64,000 nucleotides of DNA from Bacillus sp. FJAT-22090 (GCF_007676755.1 NZ_VEBK01000002.1:186001-250000), one strand, 5' to 3'. Counted from the first letter of the stretch, positions 39,610-49,248 are shown. Notes: generated by a model from the letters alone, not told the origin. Numbers and translations are program-made.

Positions 39610-39921
39610 ATGACGGAATTATTTAAAAGAGACGAACTAAAGAAACTATTGGCTGAGGAATTTGAAACAACACAAACAGCTGCGATTGAAATTTACGATA
39701 GAGTTTTTGCAGTATTAGAAGACGTAGTTATTACTCAACAAAAAAGCGTTAAATTAGGCGAGTTTGGAACACTGAAGGTTGAATTAAAACCTGCTCGTGA
39801 ACATACGAATCCACAAGACCCAAAAGGAGATAAAATTCCTAAGTCTGCACATTACGGTCATAAGTTTGCTCCATCAAAATCATTTAAAAAAGAATTAGCT
39901 GAAATTCCAGTACAAGGATAA
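39610..39921 (+). CDS. yonN: HU/IHF-family DNA-binding protein (YonN-like)
   Basis: 103 aa, AAAAAGGGG site. HU fold throughout: helices (RDELKKLLAEEFETTQTAAI), beta arm after GEFGTLKVELKPAREHTNPQ and the C-terminal helix (FAPSKSFKKELAEI). The arm proline is replaced by a HTNPQDP segment. It bends and compacts DNA. As I recall, SPbeta encodes an HU paralog (yonN) in the same order before yonK/yonJ. Confidence 0.85.
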   Translation: MTELFKRDELKKLLAEEFETTQTAAIEIYDRVFAVLEDVVITQQKSVKLGEFGTLKVELKPAREHTNPQDPKGDKIPKSAHYGHKFAPSKSFKKELAEIPVQG

Positions 39922-39943
39922 CAGATTCAAAAATAAAAGATGA

Positions 39944-40031
39944 CGAAGAGTGTAGAAGTTTAATAGACAATACAGAGGTATACCATCATATCATCTTACC
40001 TTACTCTCCCCTCTGTATTCTGTGCTCTTCG
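39944..40031 (+). ncRNA. structured leader of the PhoH-like gene
   Basis: Two perfect nested stems: CGAAGAG 39944-39950 with 40025-40031, and AATACAGAGG 39969-39978 with CCTCTGTATT 40010-40019. The GGAG of the next gene lies about 12 nt after the structure, so folding could control its translation. Confidence 0.5.
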
Positions 40032-40055
40032 GTCTTATAAATGGAGACTATGCTG

Positions 40056-40778
40056 ATGGCTACTAAATATCAAGATAAAGATATTCGTTGGAAATGGCTT
40101 GAAGAAAAAGGATATAGCGTTCTTGGAGATAAGCATCAATATGCTTACATGCAGAGCTTGTGGGCTTCCACTGATGTAGTTCAATCAGTTTTTGTAGATG
40201 CTAAAGCTGGTACTGGTAAAACCACATTGGCTGTTGCTGCTGGCGTTTATGAGATTGAAAAAGGAACATATGACAAAATAATTTATGTTCGTAATGCAGT
40301 AGCTGTTCGAGATCAAGGCTTCTTACCTGGTTCTGTAACTGAAAAAGAATATGTTTACTTTGCGCCATTATTTGATGCTCTTCTCAATCTACATCACGAT
40401 GGATATTCAAGTTGGTATGAAAACGATGATGAGCATAAGAAAATTGTTATGACATCTACCTCCTACCTTAGAGGTGTTAATTTTAAGAATGCTTTTGTAA
40501 TAATTGACGAAGCGCAAAATTTAGACTTAAACGAGCTGCAAACAGTTCTAACACGTATTCATGATAGCTGTAAAGTTGTTGTAATTGGCTCTACTCGACA
40601 AATTGACAACGTGAAGAAACTAGGAATGATTAAAGGTTATTCACCTTTCGAAGTCTACATGAAACATTTTGAAGGACATCTTAGCGTACAGCACAAATTA
40701 ATTACTAATTATCGTGGTCAATTCTCAAATTGGTCAGATGAAATTCAACAAACAATAAATTTAATTGAAAAAACATAA
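40056..40778 (+). CDS. PhoH-like ATPase
   Basis: 240 aa from ATG 40056 (9 nt after GGAG). Walker A (AGTGKTT) near residues 51-57, DQGFLPGSVTEKEYVYFAPL as in PhoH, Walker B IIDEAQN near 155, and the VVIGSTRQID sensor. PhoH proteins are RNA/DNA-dependent ATPases common in phages; precise role unsettled. Co-oriented between the HU-like and YonK-like genes. Confidence 0.85.
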   Translation: MATKYQDKDIRWKWLEEKGYSVLGDKHQYAYMQSLWASTDVVQSVFVDAKAGTGKTTLAVAAGVYEIEKGTYDKIIYVRNAVAVRDQGFLPGSVTEKEYVYFAPLFDALLNLHHDGYSSWYENDDEHKKIVMTSTSYLRGVNFKNAFVIIDEAQNLDLNELQTVLTRIHDSCKVVVIGSTRQIDNVKKLGMIKGYSPFEVYMKHFEGHLSVQHKLITNYRGQFSNWSDEIQQTINLIEKT

Positions 40779-40790
40779 GTAAATTATAAG
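40772..40790 (+). repeat. SPBRE copy
   Basis: AACATAAGTAAATTATAAG; ACA-TAA is the last codon and stop of the PhoH-like gene. Confidence 0.75.
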
Positions 40791-40794
40791 TAAA

Positions 40795-41130
40795 ACTACA
40801 ATTTTATACATTACCTCCTACAATACAAAGTCACAGCTAGCGTGGCAAAAAGTGGACTGATCATCCGTATCCAACTTTGGGGGGTTAGAGGATACACAAA
40901 TATAAAATGTCTTTCTACCTTGCCAATTAAGGTGGCTGGACACTCCTCTGTAGGAATGGTAGTCCTACTCGAGTCCATGTCAGAGTGGATTAAACTACTA
41001 GGGTTCGCCTTACCTTCTTCTGAATGAAAAGTGTGGTTCTTTGCTTGCTATTTCTTCCCTAAAGAAAATGCTTGAGTACATAGAGGAAAGCGTCTGATGT
41101 GTGACGCTGAATATAAATTACACATTTGAG
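40795..41130 (+). ncRNA. gene-free, highly structured segment before the yonK-like gene
   Basis: A 380-bp gap, less AT-rich than its surroundings. Stems visible: GTATCC-AAC...GTT-GGATAC (40867-40895), ACCTT-N7-AAGGT (40917-40933), TGGAC (40937-40941) with GTCCA (40973-40977) enclosing GTAGGA-N7-TCCTAC (40950-40968), and AGCGTC-N8-GACGCT (41089-41108). A 61-codon ORF at 40842 has no ribosome site. This could be a phage small RNA, a cis element or an intron-like remnant; no known class was recognised. Confidence 0.5.
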
Positions 41131-41159
41131 ACTAATGAGAAAAAGGAGATTGATTATAG

Positions 41160-41354
41160 ATGGCTAAAGAAAATTCAGGATTTTCATTTAAAGGTGAACT
41201 AGGATATGACGATGGTCGTTTTTACATTACAGAAATTAAAAAGGATTCAGAAGAAACATTTGATTTAACTGCTAAGATGACTCAATACGTAGGAAGAACT
41301 TTATCAATCAGTGGTAAAGAAGAATTAGATATTGAGCCTGTTAGTGGAGTGTGA
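41160..41354 (+). CDS. yonK: YonK-like small protein
   Basis: 64 aa, AAAAGGAG site. Sequence pattern (FKGELGYDDGRFYITEIKKD then SEETFDLTAKMTQYVGRTLS) matches the SPbeta YonK family as I remember it, a small oligomeric all-beta/helical phage protein of unknown function. It lies 4 nt before the phosphoesterase gene, exactly as yonK precedes yonJ. Confidence 0.7.
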   Translation: MAKENSGFSFKGELGYDDGRFYITEIKKDSEETFDLTAKMTQYVGRTLSISGKEELDIEPVSGV

Positions 41355-41358
41355 TTGA

Positions 41359-42558
41359 ATGAACAATTCAATTATTAAACGCAAAAAGAATGAATCAGAT
41401 TTTGACTATAAAGTTCGACTATGTGTAGCTAAGTTAAATAAAGAACATGATTTAGATTGGCTAGAGCTTATTGAACTATTGGGATTAAATTGCAGTCCAG
41501 ACCATTTGAGAAAACTTTCATATGCATGGAAAGAAATGTTGGACAATCAAGAAGTATCAACAATTGAGTCAATGGAAAATGAGTTGTTAGCTGAACTAGA
41601 TTCTAAGAAAAAAGAGCTAGAAATCGCTAAGATTCAATATCAAGACCAAAAGCGTGAATATAAACACTATCTACGTCATGAAGGTCGATTAGATCATCTA
41701 CTTAAGACAATGCTTGATTCCATCAAAGAAGAAATTAACACAAAGAAACCTTTAGAATGGGCTAAGCCAGTTAGTAATAACAGTAGTAATGGCGCATTAA
41801 CCTTACTGCTAAGTGATTTACACAAAGGCATGGTAACGGATAATCACTGGAATAAATTCAACAATGAAGTGTTTTATGAGCGATTAAATCAGCTTACGCA
41901 AGAAGTTTTGAAATATCGTGAACTTACAAACGTAAATGAAATTCACGTTTTCGATCTTGGAGATGCAATAAGTGGCGTAATCCACAGAATGACTAAGCTA
42001 TCTGAAACAGAAAATGCAGTGGAATCAACACAGAAAGTTGCAGAAGCATTAGCTGAATTACTATCAGTGTTAGCTAACACATTTGAAAGAGTTCATTACT
42101 ATAATGTAAAAGGCAACCATGATAGAGTTGCAGCTCGTAAGGAAGAAGAAGTTAAGACAGAAAGCTTCCACAGTTTTATTGTATGGTATATGAAAGTTCG
42201 ACTAGAAAAACATACGAACGTTATTTTCCATGATAACAATATCGATAGTGAAATCATTGTAGCAAGCATTCTAGGAAAAAATTATTTTGCGGTTCATGGA
42301 CATTTAGATGGTTTAGGTAAAGTAGTACAAGACTTAACAATGATGACACGTTGTTTCCCTACTGCTGTATTTTTAGGACACTTTCATCGTAACTACGAGA
42401 ATGAAATTCATGGTGTAGACATTATAATGAACGGCTCATTCGGTGGAACAGATGATTACGCTAAAGATGCTAGGTTAACCTCTAAAGCACATCAAAAACT
42501 ACTATGGCTAGATGAGAACGGTAGAAAAGCTACATTTTACTTACGTTTCGATAAATAA
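41359..42558 (+). CDS. yonJ: calcineurin-like metallophosphoesterase (YonJ-like)
   Basis: 399 aa, GGAG 9 nt before ATG. N-terminal 130 residues are coiled-coil (SMENELLAELDSKKKELEIA). The metal site is complete: S-D-L-H 152-155, G-D 201-202, G-N-H-D 252-255, H-G-H 313-315 and G-H-F-H 340-343. Expected to hydrolyse phosphoesters, perhaps nucleic acid ends. Confidence 0.85.
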   Translation: MNNSIIKRKKNESDFDYKVRLCVAKLNKEHDLDWLELIELLGLNCSPDHLRKLSYAWKEMLDNQEVSTIESMENELLAELDSKKKELEIAKIQYQDQKREYKHYLRHEGRLDHLLKTMLDSIKEEINTKKPLEWAKPVSNNSSNGALTLLLSDLHKGMVTDNHWNKFNNEVFYERLNQLTQEVLKYRELTNVNEIHVFDLGDAISGVIHRMTKLSETENAVESTQKVAEALAELLSVLANTFERVHYYNVKGNHDRVAARKEEEVKTESFHSFIVWYMKVRLEKHTNVIFHDNNIDSEIIVASILGKNYFAVHGHLDGLGKVVQDLTMMTRCFPTAVFLGHFHRNYENEIHGVDIIMNGSFGGTDDYAKDARLTSKAHQKLLWLDENGRKATFYLRFDK

Positions 42559-42571
42559 ACTATTATATAAA
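42552..42571 (+). repeat. SPBRE copy, partial
   Basis: ATAAATAAACTATTATATAA overlapping the stop of the phosphoesterase gene. Confidence 0.6.
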
Positions 42572-42594
42572 CAATTGACTAAAAGGAGAATCCT

Positions 42595-42975
42595 ATGAAC
42601 GACTATAACGAGCAAGAAAAATGTACAGATGATAAGTGTATTACATGTTCATTAACTGAAGAGTTTGGACTAATGATTAAAGATGGCGTTCATTGGGAAA
42701 ATGCTTTACGACATATTCTTGACGTTGCTCTAACTAAGGATGAAGAGTTTTTAAGTGATTTATTAGATGAGAGCTATGGTATTGGATTTCATGATGGAAT
42801 AATGTTTGGCGTAGAGCAATCACAGAAAGCATTGGACAGCGTTCATGATTACATGTCAAGCAAAATAGCTGAAGATGAGTTAAATGATTTTGATAATGAA
42901 GGACAAGAATATGAGATTACATTATCTGATGAGGACAGCGATGATGAAATTCAAAGAATCATTAAAAATAATTAG
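42595..42975 (+). CDS. acidic hypothetical protein
   Basis: 126 aa, AAAAGGAGA site. N-terminal C-x4-C-x2-C cluster, helical body (HWENALRHILDVAL, GIGFHDGIMFGVEQ) and a very acidic C terminus (LSDEDSDDEIQ). Not recognised. Confidence 0.6.
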   Translation: MNDYNEQEKCTDDKCITCSLTEEFGLMIKDGVHWENALRHILDVALTKDEEFLSDLLDESYGIGFHDGIMFGVEQSQKALDSVHDYMSSKIAEDELNDFDNEGQEYEITLSDEDSDDEIQRIIKNN

Positions 42976-43099
42976 AAACAGGTTAGATGATAGGATATTG
43001 TTAGCCTATGTGATTTGGTTTATCAAGTTAGAAGAATATAGAAGTAAAGCTGAGAATTGGATATTTCTACAAAATGAGAAGATAAAAGAACGAAGTTAA
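42941..43099 (+). CDS. small basic protein overlapping the previous gene
   Basis: 52 aa from ATG 42941 (or 42944), GAGGAC upstream inside the preceding gene, 35-nt overlap in another frame. Basic amphipathic helices with one hydrophobic stretch (RILLAYVIWFIKLEEY). Not recognised. Confidence 0.5.
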   Translation: MMKFKESLKIIRNRLDDRILLAYVIWFIKLEEYRSKAENWIFLQNEKIKERS

Positions 43100-43140
43100 T
43101 AGAATCAAATATGGTTCGTTGAGAATGAGGAGGAAGTTGG

Positions 43141-43734
43141 ATGAGTGAATTACTATTAGAAGCAATGGATGAAAAGTCTCCCCTGTTAGATAAGGTGCAA
43201 AAAGATTTATTCAACGAACGAGTGATTTACTTAAATGAGGATATTAGCGGATATACCATTGATAATATTGTTCCTCTGATTAAACACATCAATGTTCAAG
43301 ATAATAAGAAAAACATTAAACCAGAAGAGCGAAAACCAATAGAATTGCATATTACTAGTGCTGGCGGGAGCGCATACGACGGATTTTCTGTGCTCAGCGA
43401 AATCGAAAATTCAATCACACCTGTTCATACTTACTGTACTGGATATGCAATGAGTATGGGACTTCCTTTGTTCTTAGCAGGTCATAAGCGTTTTATGGGC
43501 AAGTATGCAACACTTTTGTATCATGAATTGCGTGGTGGAGCAAATGGCACAAGACAAGAAGTGAAGCGATTAGATAAAGAATATGATAGACTTCAAAAGG
43601 TTTATGATGATTATATCATCAATCATAGTAGCGTTACTCAAGAAGTTCTAGACGATCATCAAGAAAAGGTATCGGATTGGTACATTGATGCAAAAATAGC
43701 TAAGAAGTATGGAATGTATGACGTATTGATTTAG
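43141..43734 (+). CDS. ClpP-like serine protease (phage prohead-type)
   Basis: 197 aa, AGGAGGAAG site. ClpP fold: ITSAGGSAYDG oxyanion strand, catalytic Ser105 in GYAMSMGLP, His128 in LLYHELRGG and a likely Asp183 in YIDAKIAKKYG. Phages use such proteases to mature proheads, but this gene sits upstream of the terminase while a separate protease/scaffold gene follows the portal, so a regulatory role like host ClpP is also possible. Confidence 0.8.
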   Translation: MSELLLEAMDEKSPLLDKVQKDLFNERVIYLNEDISGYTIDNIVPLIKHINVQDNKKNIKPEERKPIELHITSAGGSAYDGFSVLSEIENSITPVHTYCTGYAMSMGLPLFLAGHKRFMGKYATLLYHELRGGANGTRQEVKRLDKEYDRLQKVYDDYIINHSSVTQEVLDDHQEKVSDWYIDAKIAKKYGMYDVLI

Positions 43735-43781
43735 TTAATTTATTGAGCACTTTCTTTGGAGAGTGTTCGGTTAAGTTAATT

Positions 43782-43804
43782 AAACATAAGTGAATTATTG
43801 TAAC
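43782..43804 (+). repeat. SPBRE copy
   Basis: AACATAAGTGAATTATTGTA in the gap before a homing endonuclease gene. Confidence 0.75.
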
Positions 43805-43820
43805 TAAATTAAATACTTGT

Positions 43821-43883
43821 AGATTGCGACTGGTGGCTTAATTACCCATCAGAATGAGGAAACATCTCCCCTCTTCGCAATCT
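43821..43883. repeat. 9-bp inverted repeat before a homing endonuclease gene
   Basis: AGATTGCGA (43821-43829) and TCGCAATCT (43875-43883) pair perfectly; an inner GAGG/CCTC pair (43856, 43870) adds a short stem. Confidence 0.5.
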
Positions 43884-43926
43884 TATTTGTATTTGGAGAT
43901 GAAAACAGAAAATGGAGATGTTAGAT

Positions 43927-44961
43927 ATGGGAGGAAGAAAACCTCACACTTACAAGGAAGTAAAAGAGTATTTAAGTAATTACGGCTATACATTAGTCAG
44001 TACAGAATATGTCAGACACACTGACAAGTTAGACATGATTTGTGACAATAATCATGAGTGCTCTATTAGTTTTAAAAACTATAAAAATGGCAAAAGATGC
44101 AAACAGTGTTTTTATGATAAAAGCAGACTAATACAAAGAACAAACTTTGATGAGATTAAGATAAGTATAGAACAACATGGATTTGAGCTTTTATCTGACG
44201 ACTCAAATTACGTGAATAGAGTAAGCGAGATAAAAGTAAAATGTCCAAACGAACATTTGTATTCCACAACAATTCAGAATATAAAAGCTTCAAAATATAA
44301 ATGTAAACAGTGCGCAGATGAGAAAAAGTCTGTTGAGTATAGAATGAATAGCAAAGTGGTATTAGAAGCATTTATGGAGAAAGGATTAATTCCAGAGTTT
44401 GAGGCTGAATTCTATAAAAATGCAAAACAACACCTGCCATATTTATGTAAAAAACATATCAATGAAGGAGTAAAATACACTACTTATGACAGTCTAAGAG
44501 ATGCATTATTTATTTGTAAAAGCTGCTACCTTGAAAATAATAGCGATGAGAATCATTGGAATTGGAATGGTGGCATATCAAGTTTATCAGAACATCTAAG
44601 ATCATTTATATTGGACTGGAAAAAAGAAAGTATGAAACAATCAAACTATAAGTGTGTAATAACTGGAGATGTTTTTAATGATATTCATCATCTTTACGGC
44701 TTCGATAACATTTTGAAAGACACTTTAAGAATTACAGGGTTAAATTTAAAAAACGCAATAAGCGATTACACAGCTTCAGAGCTAGAGTTAACAAGAAAAG
44801 AGTGCGTGAGAATACACAGTGAAAATATAGGTGTATGTTTAAGACATGATATTCACTTGTTATTTCATACCGTTTATGGATACGGAAATAACACTAAAGA
44901 ACAATTTGAAGAATTTAAACAGCGATTTAAAAATGAAGAATTTAGCGAAATATTAACATAA
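43927..44961 (+). CDS. zinc-finger/HNH-type homing endonuclease
   Basis: 344 aa from ATG 43927 (after GGAGATG; frame open from 43912). Repeated treble-clef modules (CKQC 61, CPNEH...CKQC, CKKH...CKSC), each about 60 residues, form a DNA-reading array. The C-terminal part has [13 protein letters not shown], a degenerate HNH, and a distal H-D-I-H. It separates the ClpP-like and terminase genes and is probably a mobile insertion. Confidence 0.75.
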   Translation: MGGRKPHTYKEVKEYLSNYGYTLVSTEYVRHTDKLDMICDNNHECSISFKNYKNGKRCKQCFYDKSRLIQRTNFDEIKISIEQHGFELLSDDSNYVNRVSEIKVKCPNEHLYSTTIQNIKASKYKCKQCADEKKSVEYRMNSKVVLEAFMEKGLIPEFEAEFYKNAKQHLPYLCKKHINEGVKYTTYDSLRDALFICKSCYLENNSDENHWNWNGGISSLSEHLRSFILDWKKESMKQSNYKCVITGDVFNDIHHLYGFDNILKDTLRITGLNLKNAISDYTASELELTRKECVRIHSENIGVCLRHDIHLLFHTVYGYGNNTKEQFEEFKQRFKNEEFSEILT

Positions 44962-44976
44962 GTAAATTATTATATA
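44953..44976 (+). repeat. SPBRE copy
   Basis: TTAACATAAGTAAATTATTA; contains the stop of the 43927-44961 gene. Confidence 0.8.
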
Positions 44977-45004
44977 TTAAATATTAAAAGAAAGGAGAAA
45001 TGAA

Positions 45005-45898
45005 ATGACTACAACTAAACCTAAAACTAAATCACCTCCAAATAAAAAAGTATGCGAGAAGTGTGAAAAGCTAAAAGCTACTAGTGAATTTTATAATGGT
45101 GACAAAATGTTTTTTCCTTCGGGGAAACTCCATATTTGCAAAGATTGTGCTCTACAAATAGTAGAAGAAAACGGACATGATGGTTTATTAGGCTTGCTTA
45201 GAATGATTAACAAGCCTTTTTATCAAGACCTATATAAAGGCGATACTGGAGACTACGTTAGGATGCTCAATTCGATGCCTCAATATAAAAATGTCGGATT
45301 CACCCAATCAGATACTCTAGCGCAATTGATTGATGTAAGCAGCATTAAACGAGCAAAACCTACTGAGCTATCTGAAGAAGATCTAAAAGAAAGTGAAGAC
45401 TTTTGGGGCATTGGGAAAAAAGAACGTGATTACATTTGGCTAAATACTGAGTTCGGTGGATATCTTTCAAAATATGAAGTTGATAGTAAAACCCTAGAAG
45501 ACTTAATTACTGAAATATGTCTAACAAGACTTGATATTAGAACTAGACGTGAAATTGGACAAGATGTTGATAAACAAATAAAAACATTGAATGAACTATT
45601 AACAGCAGCGAATCTTAAGCCTGTTCAAGAAACAGGTGCTCAGTCAGTGGATCAAGAGTCGTTTGGTACTCTTATTAAAAAATGGGAAGACACTCGACCT
45701 ATTCAAGATGATTCAGAATGGAAAAAGCATGACTCGATTGGCAAGTATCTTAAAGTTTGGTTTACAGGACATTTAATGAGAATGTTCAGCTTAGAGAATA
45801 AAGACGAGCAAGAGTACTTTGAAGAAATTAATAAATATACTGTAGCTACTGATGACTCCGAAGAGAATACTGAAGGTGACGCAGATGGCAGGAATTAA
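45005..45898 (+). CDS. putative small terminase subunit with zinc finger (YonG-like)
   Basis: 297 aa, AAAGGAG site. N-terminal zinc knuckle (C-E-K-C ... C-K-D-C, residues 16-44) then helical regions (ERDYIWLNTEFGGYLSKYEV; LDIRTRREIGQDVDKQIKTL). Position immediately before, and overlapping, the large terminase gene indicates the DNA-recognition subunit. Inferred from position more than from a family match. Confidence 0.65.
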   Translation: MTTTKPKTKSPPNKKVCEKCEKLKATSEFYNGDKMFFPSGKLHICKDCALQIVEENGHDGLLGLLRMINKPFYQDLYKGDTGDYVRMLNSMPQYKNVGFTQSDTLAQLIDVSSIKRAKPTELSEEDLKESEDFWGIGKKERDYIWLNTEFGGYLSKYEVDSKTLEDLITEICLTRLDIRTRREIGQDVDKQIKTLNELLTAANLKPVQETGAQSVDQESFGTLIKKWEDTRPIQDDSEWKKHDSIGKYLKVWFTGHLMRMFSLENKDEQEYFEEINKYTVATDDSEENTEGDADGRN

Positions 45899-47675
45899 AA
45901 ACTTTCAGGTAGATAGAAATAAATCTACTAAGGGCATGAATATATTTAAGATTGGTAAAAACAATCGAAAAAAAGAAACCAAGTCAGAACGATTGATGAA
46001 TGGTATAAATGTGTGGGCGTCCTATTATAGATTTAGAATGGATTTATTCGTAAAGGATTATTTAGGAATTCAATTAAAGCTTTTCCAAATCATCTTAATT
46101 TACGCAATGCAAAATAATCATTTCTTCATGTATTTGGCATCAAGGGGACAAGGGAAATCATTCCTTTCAGCTATATACGCAGTATCTCGTTGTATTCTTT
46201 ACCCTGGAACAATTGTAGTAATAGCCAGCGGGACTAAAGGGCAAGCCACCGCAGTATTAAAGAAGATAGAACAGATGATGCCAGATTCTCCAAACTTGAG
46301 ACGAGAAATATTAGATATTAAAACAGGAAGTAATAATGCAGCGTGTCAATTTCACAACGGCTCAATAATTACAGTAGTAACTTCCAATGATAATGCTCGC
46401 TCTGCTCGAGCGCACATAATTCTAGTGGATGAGTTCCGTATGGTTGATATTCAAGTCATTTCTAAAGTATTGAGAAAATTTCTTACGACACCTAGACAAG
46501 CTGGCTACCATAGTAACCCAGAATTTGCGCATTTACAAGAGCGTAATAAAGAAATTTACTTAAGTAGTTGCTATTACAAATCTCATTGGTCATGGGAGAG
46601 AGCTCAAACCTACTTTAAGGCTATGGCTCAAGGTAAGAAATACTTCATATGCAGTCTTCCCTATCAACTAGCTATTAAAGAAAACCTATTAATGAGGGAT
46701 CAGGTATTAGATGAAATGTCTGAGGCTGATTTTGACCCGATCGGTTGGGAAATGGAGATGCAAGCACTATGGTTTGGCGAGAATGAGAAGTCTTATTTTA
46801 GCTTCGAAGATTTAAATGTGAACCGAAAAGTCGCTAAAGCCTTCTACCCGTCCGAAGTTGCAGAACACATAAACGATAAGAAGCTTACAATTAAAAAAGA
46901 AGCTAAAGAAATAAGAGTGGTATCAGCCGATATTGCAGCTAAAGGTGGAAACGCCAATGACGCTACGGCTATTTTTTGCGTTAGACTAATACCTACTCAC
47001 AATGGATATGAGAGACAAGTTGTTTATTCAGAAACAATGGATGGTGGTATTGTTAGTGATCAAAGCATGAGAATTAAACAATTATATCATGAATTTTCAT
47101 CTGATTATATCGTATTAGATACGATGAATGCAGGAATATTCCTTCTTGATGTCTTAGGACAAGAGCAAATAGACCCTAGAAATGGTCAAGTTTACCCACC
47201 TCTTAAATGTTTTAATGACGACGACTTAGCTAAGAGATGCGTTTACACAGACGCACCTAAAGCTATTTATTCTATTCAAGGTAGCTCTAAACTTAACAAT
47301 AAGATTGCTGTTGCTATGAGAAATGCTTTAAGAAATAAAAAGTTGAAGCTGATGATTCATGAAAATGATGCAGAAGAAATTCTTACCAACTTAAAAGGAT
47401 ATGAAAATTTACCAGAAAGCATAAAAATAAAATTTAAGATGCCCTTTATACAAACAACTCTATTTATTAATGAAACTATAAACCTTGAAGCCACTTATAA
47501 TGACAACAAAGAAGTAACCCTAAAAGAAGTCGGCTCAGCAAGGAAAGATAGATATTCTAGTTTGTCCTATCTAAACTACTTTGTTACAGACTATTTAGAG
47601 CCTAAAAATCGGAAGAAAAAGCAAGATGTACTACCTTCTCAAATGTTCATGTTTAAAAAACCTAAATTATATTAA
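45885..47675 (+). CDS. yonF: terminase large subunit (YonF-like)
   Basis: 596 aa from ATG 45885 (GAAGGTG upstream; frame open from 45852), overlapping the previous gene by 14 nt. ATPase: Walker A ASRGQGKSF near residues 87-95 and Walker B IILVDEFRM near 185. Nuclease domain: VSADIAAKGGNANDATAIF then LDTMNAGIFLLD and a final Asp near the C terminus. It cuts concatemers and powers packaging. Confidence 0.9.
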   Translation: MAGIKNFQVDRNKSTKGMNIFKIGKNNRKKETKSERLMNGINVWASYYRFRMDLFVKDYLGIQLKLFQIILIYAMQNNHFFMYLASRGQGKSFLSAIYAVSRCILYPGTIVVIASGTKGQATAVLKKIEQMMPDSPNLRREILDIKTGSNNAACQFHNGSIITVVTSNDNARSARAHIILVDEFRMVDIQVISKVLRKFLTTPRQAGYHSNPEFAHLQERNKEIYLSSCYYKSHWSWERAQTYFKAMAQGKKYFICSLPYQLAIKENLLMRDQVLDEMSEADFDPIGWEMEMQALWFGENEKSYFSFEDLNVNRKVAKAFYPSEVAEHINDKKLTIKKEAKEIRVVSADIAAKGGNANDATAIFCVRLIPTHNGYERQVVYSETMDGGIVSDQSMRIKQLYHEFSSDYIVLDTMNAGIFLLDVLGQEQIDPRNGQVYPPLKCFNDDDLAKRCVYTDAPKAIYSIQGSSKLNNKIAVAMRNALRNKKLKLMIHENDAEEILTNLKGYENLPESIKIKFKMPFIQTTLFINETINLEATYNDNKEVTLKEVGSARKDRYSSLSYLNYFVTDYLEPKNRKKKQDVLPSQMFMFKKPKLY

Positions 47676-47695
47676 CAAAAGTAAATTATAAAATA
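47673..47695 (+). repeat. SPBRE copy
   Basis: TTAACAAAAGTAAATTATAA, beginning within the terminase stop codon. Confidence 0.7.
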
Positions 47696-47719
47696 ACTAA
47701 CAACGAAAGGAGGAATTTC

Positions 47720-49201
47720 ATGTCAAATAAATCCCAATTCGACCTGACACTTGAGCAACAGAAACAAGCACTATTAAATCATCATTACGCTTCAATACGT
47801 AAGATGAATACTAAACATCTTAACAAGGCATTAACTTCTTCCCCATCTGTTTTATCACGCTTCGATTCTAAACAAGTAGCCAACTTCTTACAGAATCCTC
47901 AAAAACATGAGAAACAATTGCGACAGTTATCTAATTATTTATATAACGTCAATGCTCAGTATCGTCAAATTGTTCGTCACTTTGCTACACTGCCAACATA
48001 TGATTACACGCTTAATATTGTTGAAATGCCTACTAAAATAAATGCTGACAAAATTACAAAAGCGTACCAGAAAGCAGCTCAGTATGTTGATAAGTTAAAT
48101 TTAAAAGATGAAATGTCGGAAGTATTAAAAGTTGCATTTAAAGAAGATGTTTTTTATGGATATGAGCACGAATCTAAAGACTCCTACTTCATTCAAAAAT
48201 TGGATGCTGATTATTGTCAGATTTCCTCTATTGAAGATGGGGTTTTTAATTTTGCTTATGACTTTAGCTACTTCGATAAGTTCAAGGATTCTATAGAATT
48301 ATTTCCCGATGAATTTAAAGTTAAATATCAGATATACAATTTGAACAAACAGACAAATAGATGGCTTGAATTAGATTCTGATAAAACCATTTGCATCAAA
48401 ATTAATTCTGATATAACAGACTATGCACTCCCCCCTTTCAACACTGTATTTGAATCTATTTTCGATCAAGATGAATATAAGAAAATTAAAAAAGCGAAAG
48501 CGAAAATGGACAACTTTTTATTGCTTACTCAGCTAATTCCAATGGATGATAAGTCACAAGATGTTGATGTATTTAAAATTAGCTTAGATTTAGCTATGCA
48601 ATTCCACAATCAGTTGTCAGAATCACTTGGTGAAGGAATTGGTCTTGCAACAACACCTATGGAAATTGAAGCTATTAAGTTAGAAAAATCTAAATCAGAT
48701 AATGATTCAGTATCAGAGGCAATTCGGGAAACATATACAGACGCAGGCTTATCTCAATATCTATTTAATTCAGACAAGAATACTTCTGCTGGCATAACAA
48801 AATCAATTATAACTGATGAACAATTTTTATTTAGTATTTTAACTCAAATCGAGCGATGGGTTAATAGGAAGCTAAAGAAACAGTCAGGAACAATTAAGTT
48901 TTATATTCGTTTCTTGCAACTAACCAATTTTAGTCGTGAAGAAGTATTTAATCGCTACCTAAAAGCTGCACAATTCGGAGCTCCTGTAAAAATGGAAATG
49001 GTTGCAAGCCTTGGTCTAAGCCCCCTTGAAATTTTGAATAAAACGACATTAGAGAATGAAATATTTAAATTACATGACCTATTTATACCATTGCAAAGCA
49101 GCCATACCCAGACAGATTCAAATAAAGCTGGAGCACCAAAAAAGAACGAAAATGACATTTCAGAAAGTCGCCAAGTCGATTTAGACAATTTAGATGATTA
49201 A
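47720..49201 (+). CDS. yonE: portal protein (YonE-like)
   Basis: 493 aa, AAAGGAGGA site. Long helical protein with Tyr/Phe-rich central wing (YDYTLNIVEMPTKINADKIT) and the acidic stem typical of portals; ends in a polar tail. It follows the terminase and precedes the protease/scaffold gene, the canonical portal position. Forms the dodecameric DNA channel. Confidence 0.8.
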   Translation: MSNKSQFDLTLEQQKQALLNHHYASIRKMNTKHLNKALTSSPSVLSRFDSKQVANFLQNPQKHEKQLRQLSNYLYNVNAQYRQIVRHFATLPTYDYTLNIVEMPTKINADKITKAYQKAAQYVDKLNLKDEMSEVLKVAFKEDVFYGYEHESKDSYFIQKLDADYCQISSIEDGVFNFAYDFSYFDKFKDSIELFPDEFKVKYQIYNLNKQTNRWLELDSDKTICIKINSDITDYALPPFNTVFESIFDQDEYKKIKKAKAKMDNFLLLTQLIPMDDKSQDVDVFKISLDLAMQFHNQLSESLGEGIGLATTPMEIEAIKLEKSKSDNDSVSEAIRETYTDAGLSQYLFNSDKNTSAGITKSIITDEQFLFSILTQIERWVNRKLKKQSGTIKFYIRFLQLTNFSREEVFNRYLKAAQFGAPVKMEMVASLGLSPLEILNKTTLENEIFKLHDLFIPLQSSHTQTDSNKAGAPKKNENDISESRQVDLDNLDD

Positions 49202-49220
49202 CATAAGTAAATTATCACTT
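49199..49220 (+). repeat. SPBRE copy
   Basis: TTAACATAAGTAAATTATCA, beginning within the portal stop codon. Confidence 0.75.
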
Positions 49221-49248
49221 TATTTTGAGGGGTGGTGAAATATGAATA

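Noticed and set aside
40842-41027. 61-codon open frame in the structured gap
   Set aside because: No ribosome site, odd composition and strong RNA stems; more likely non-coding.
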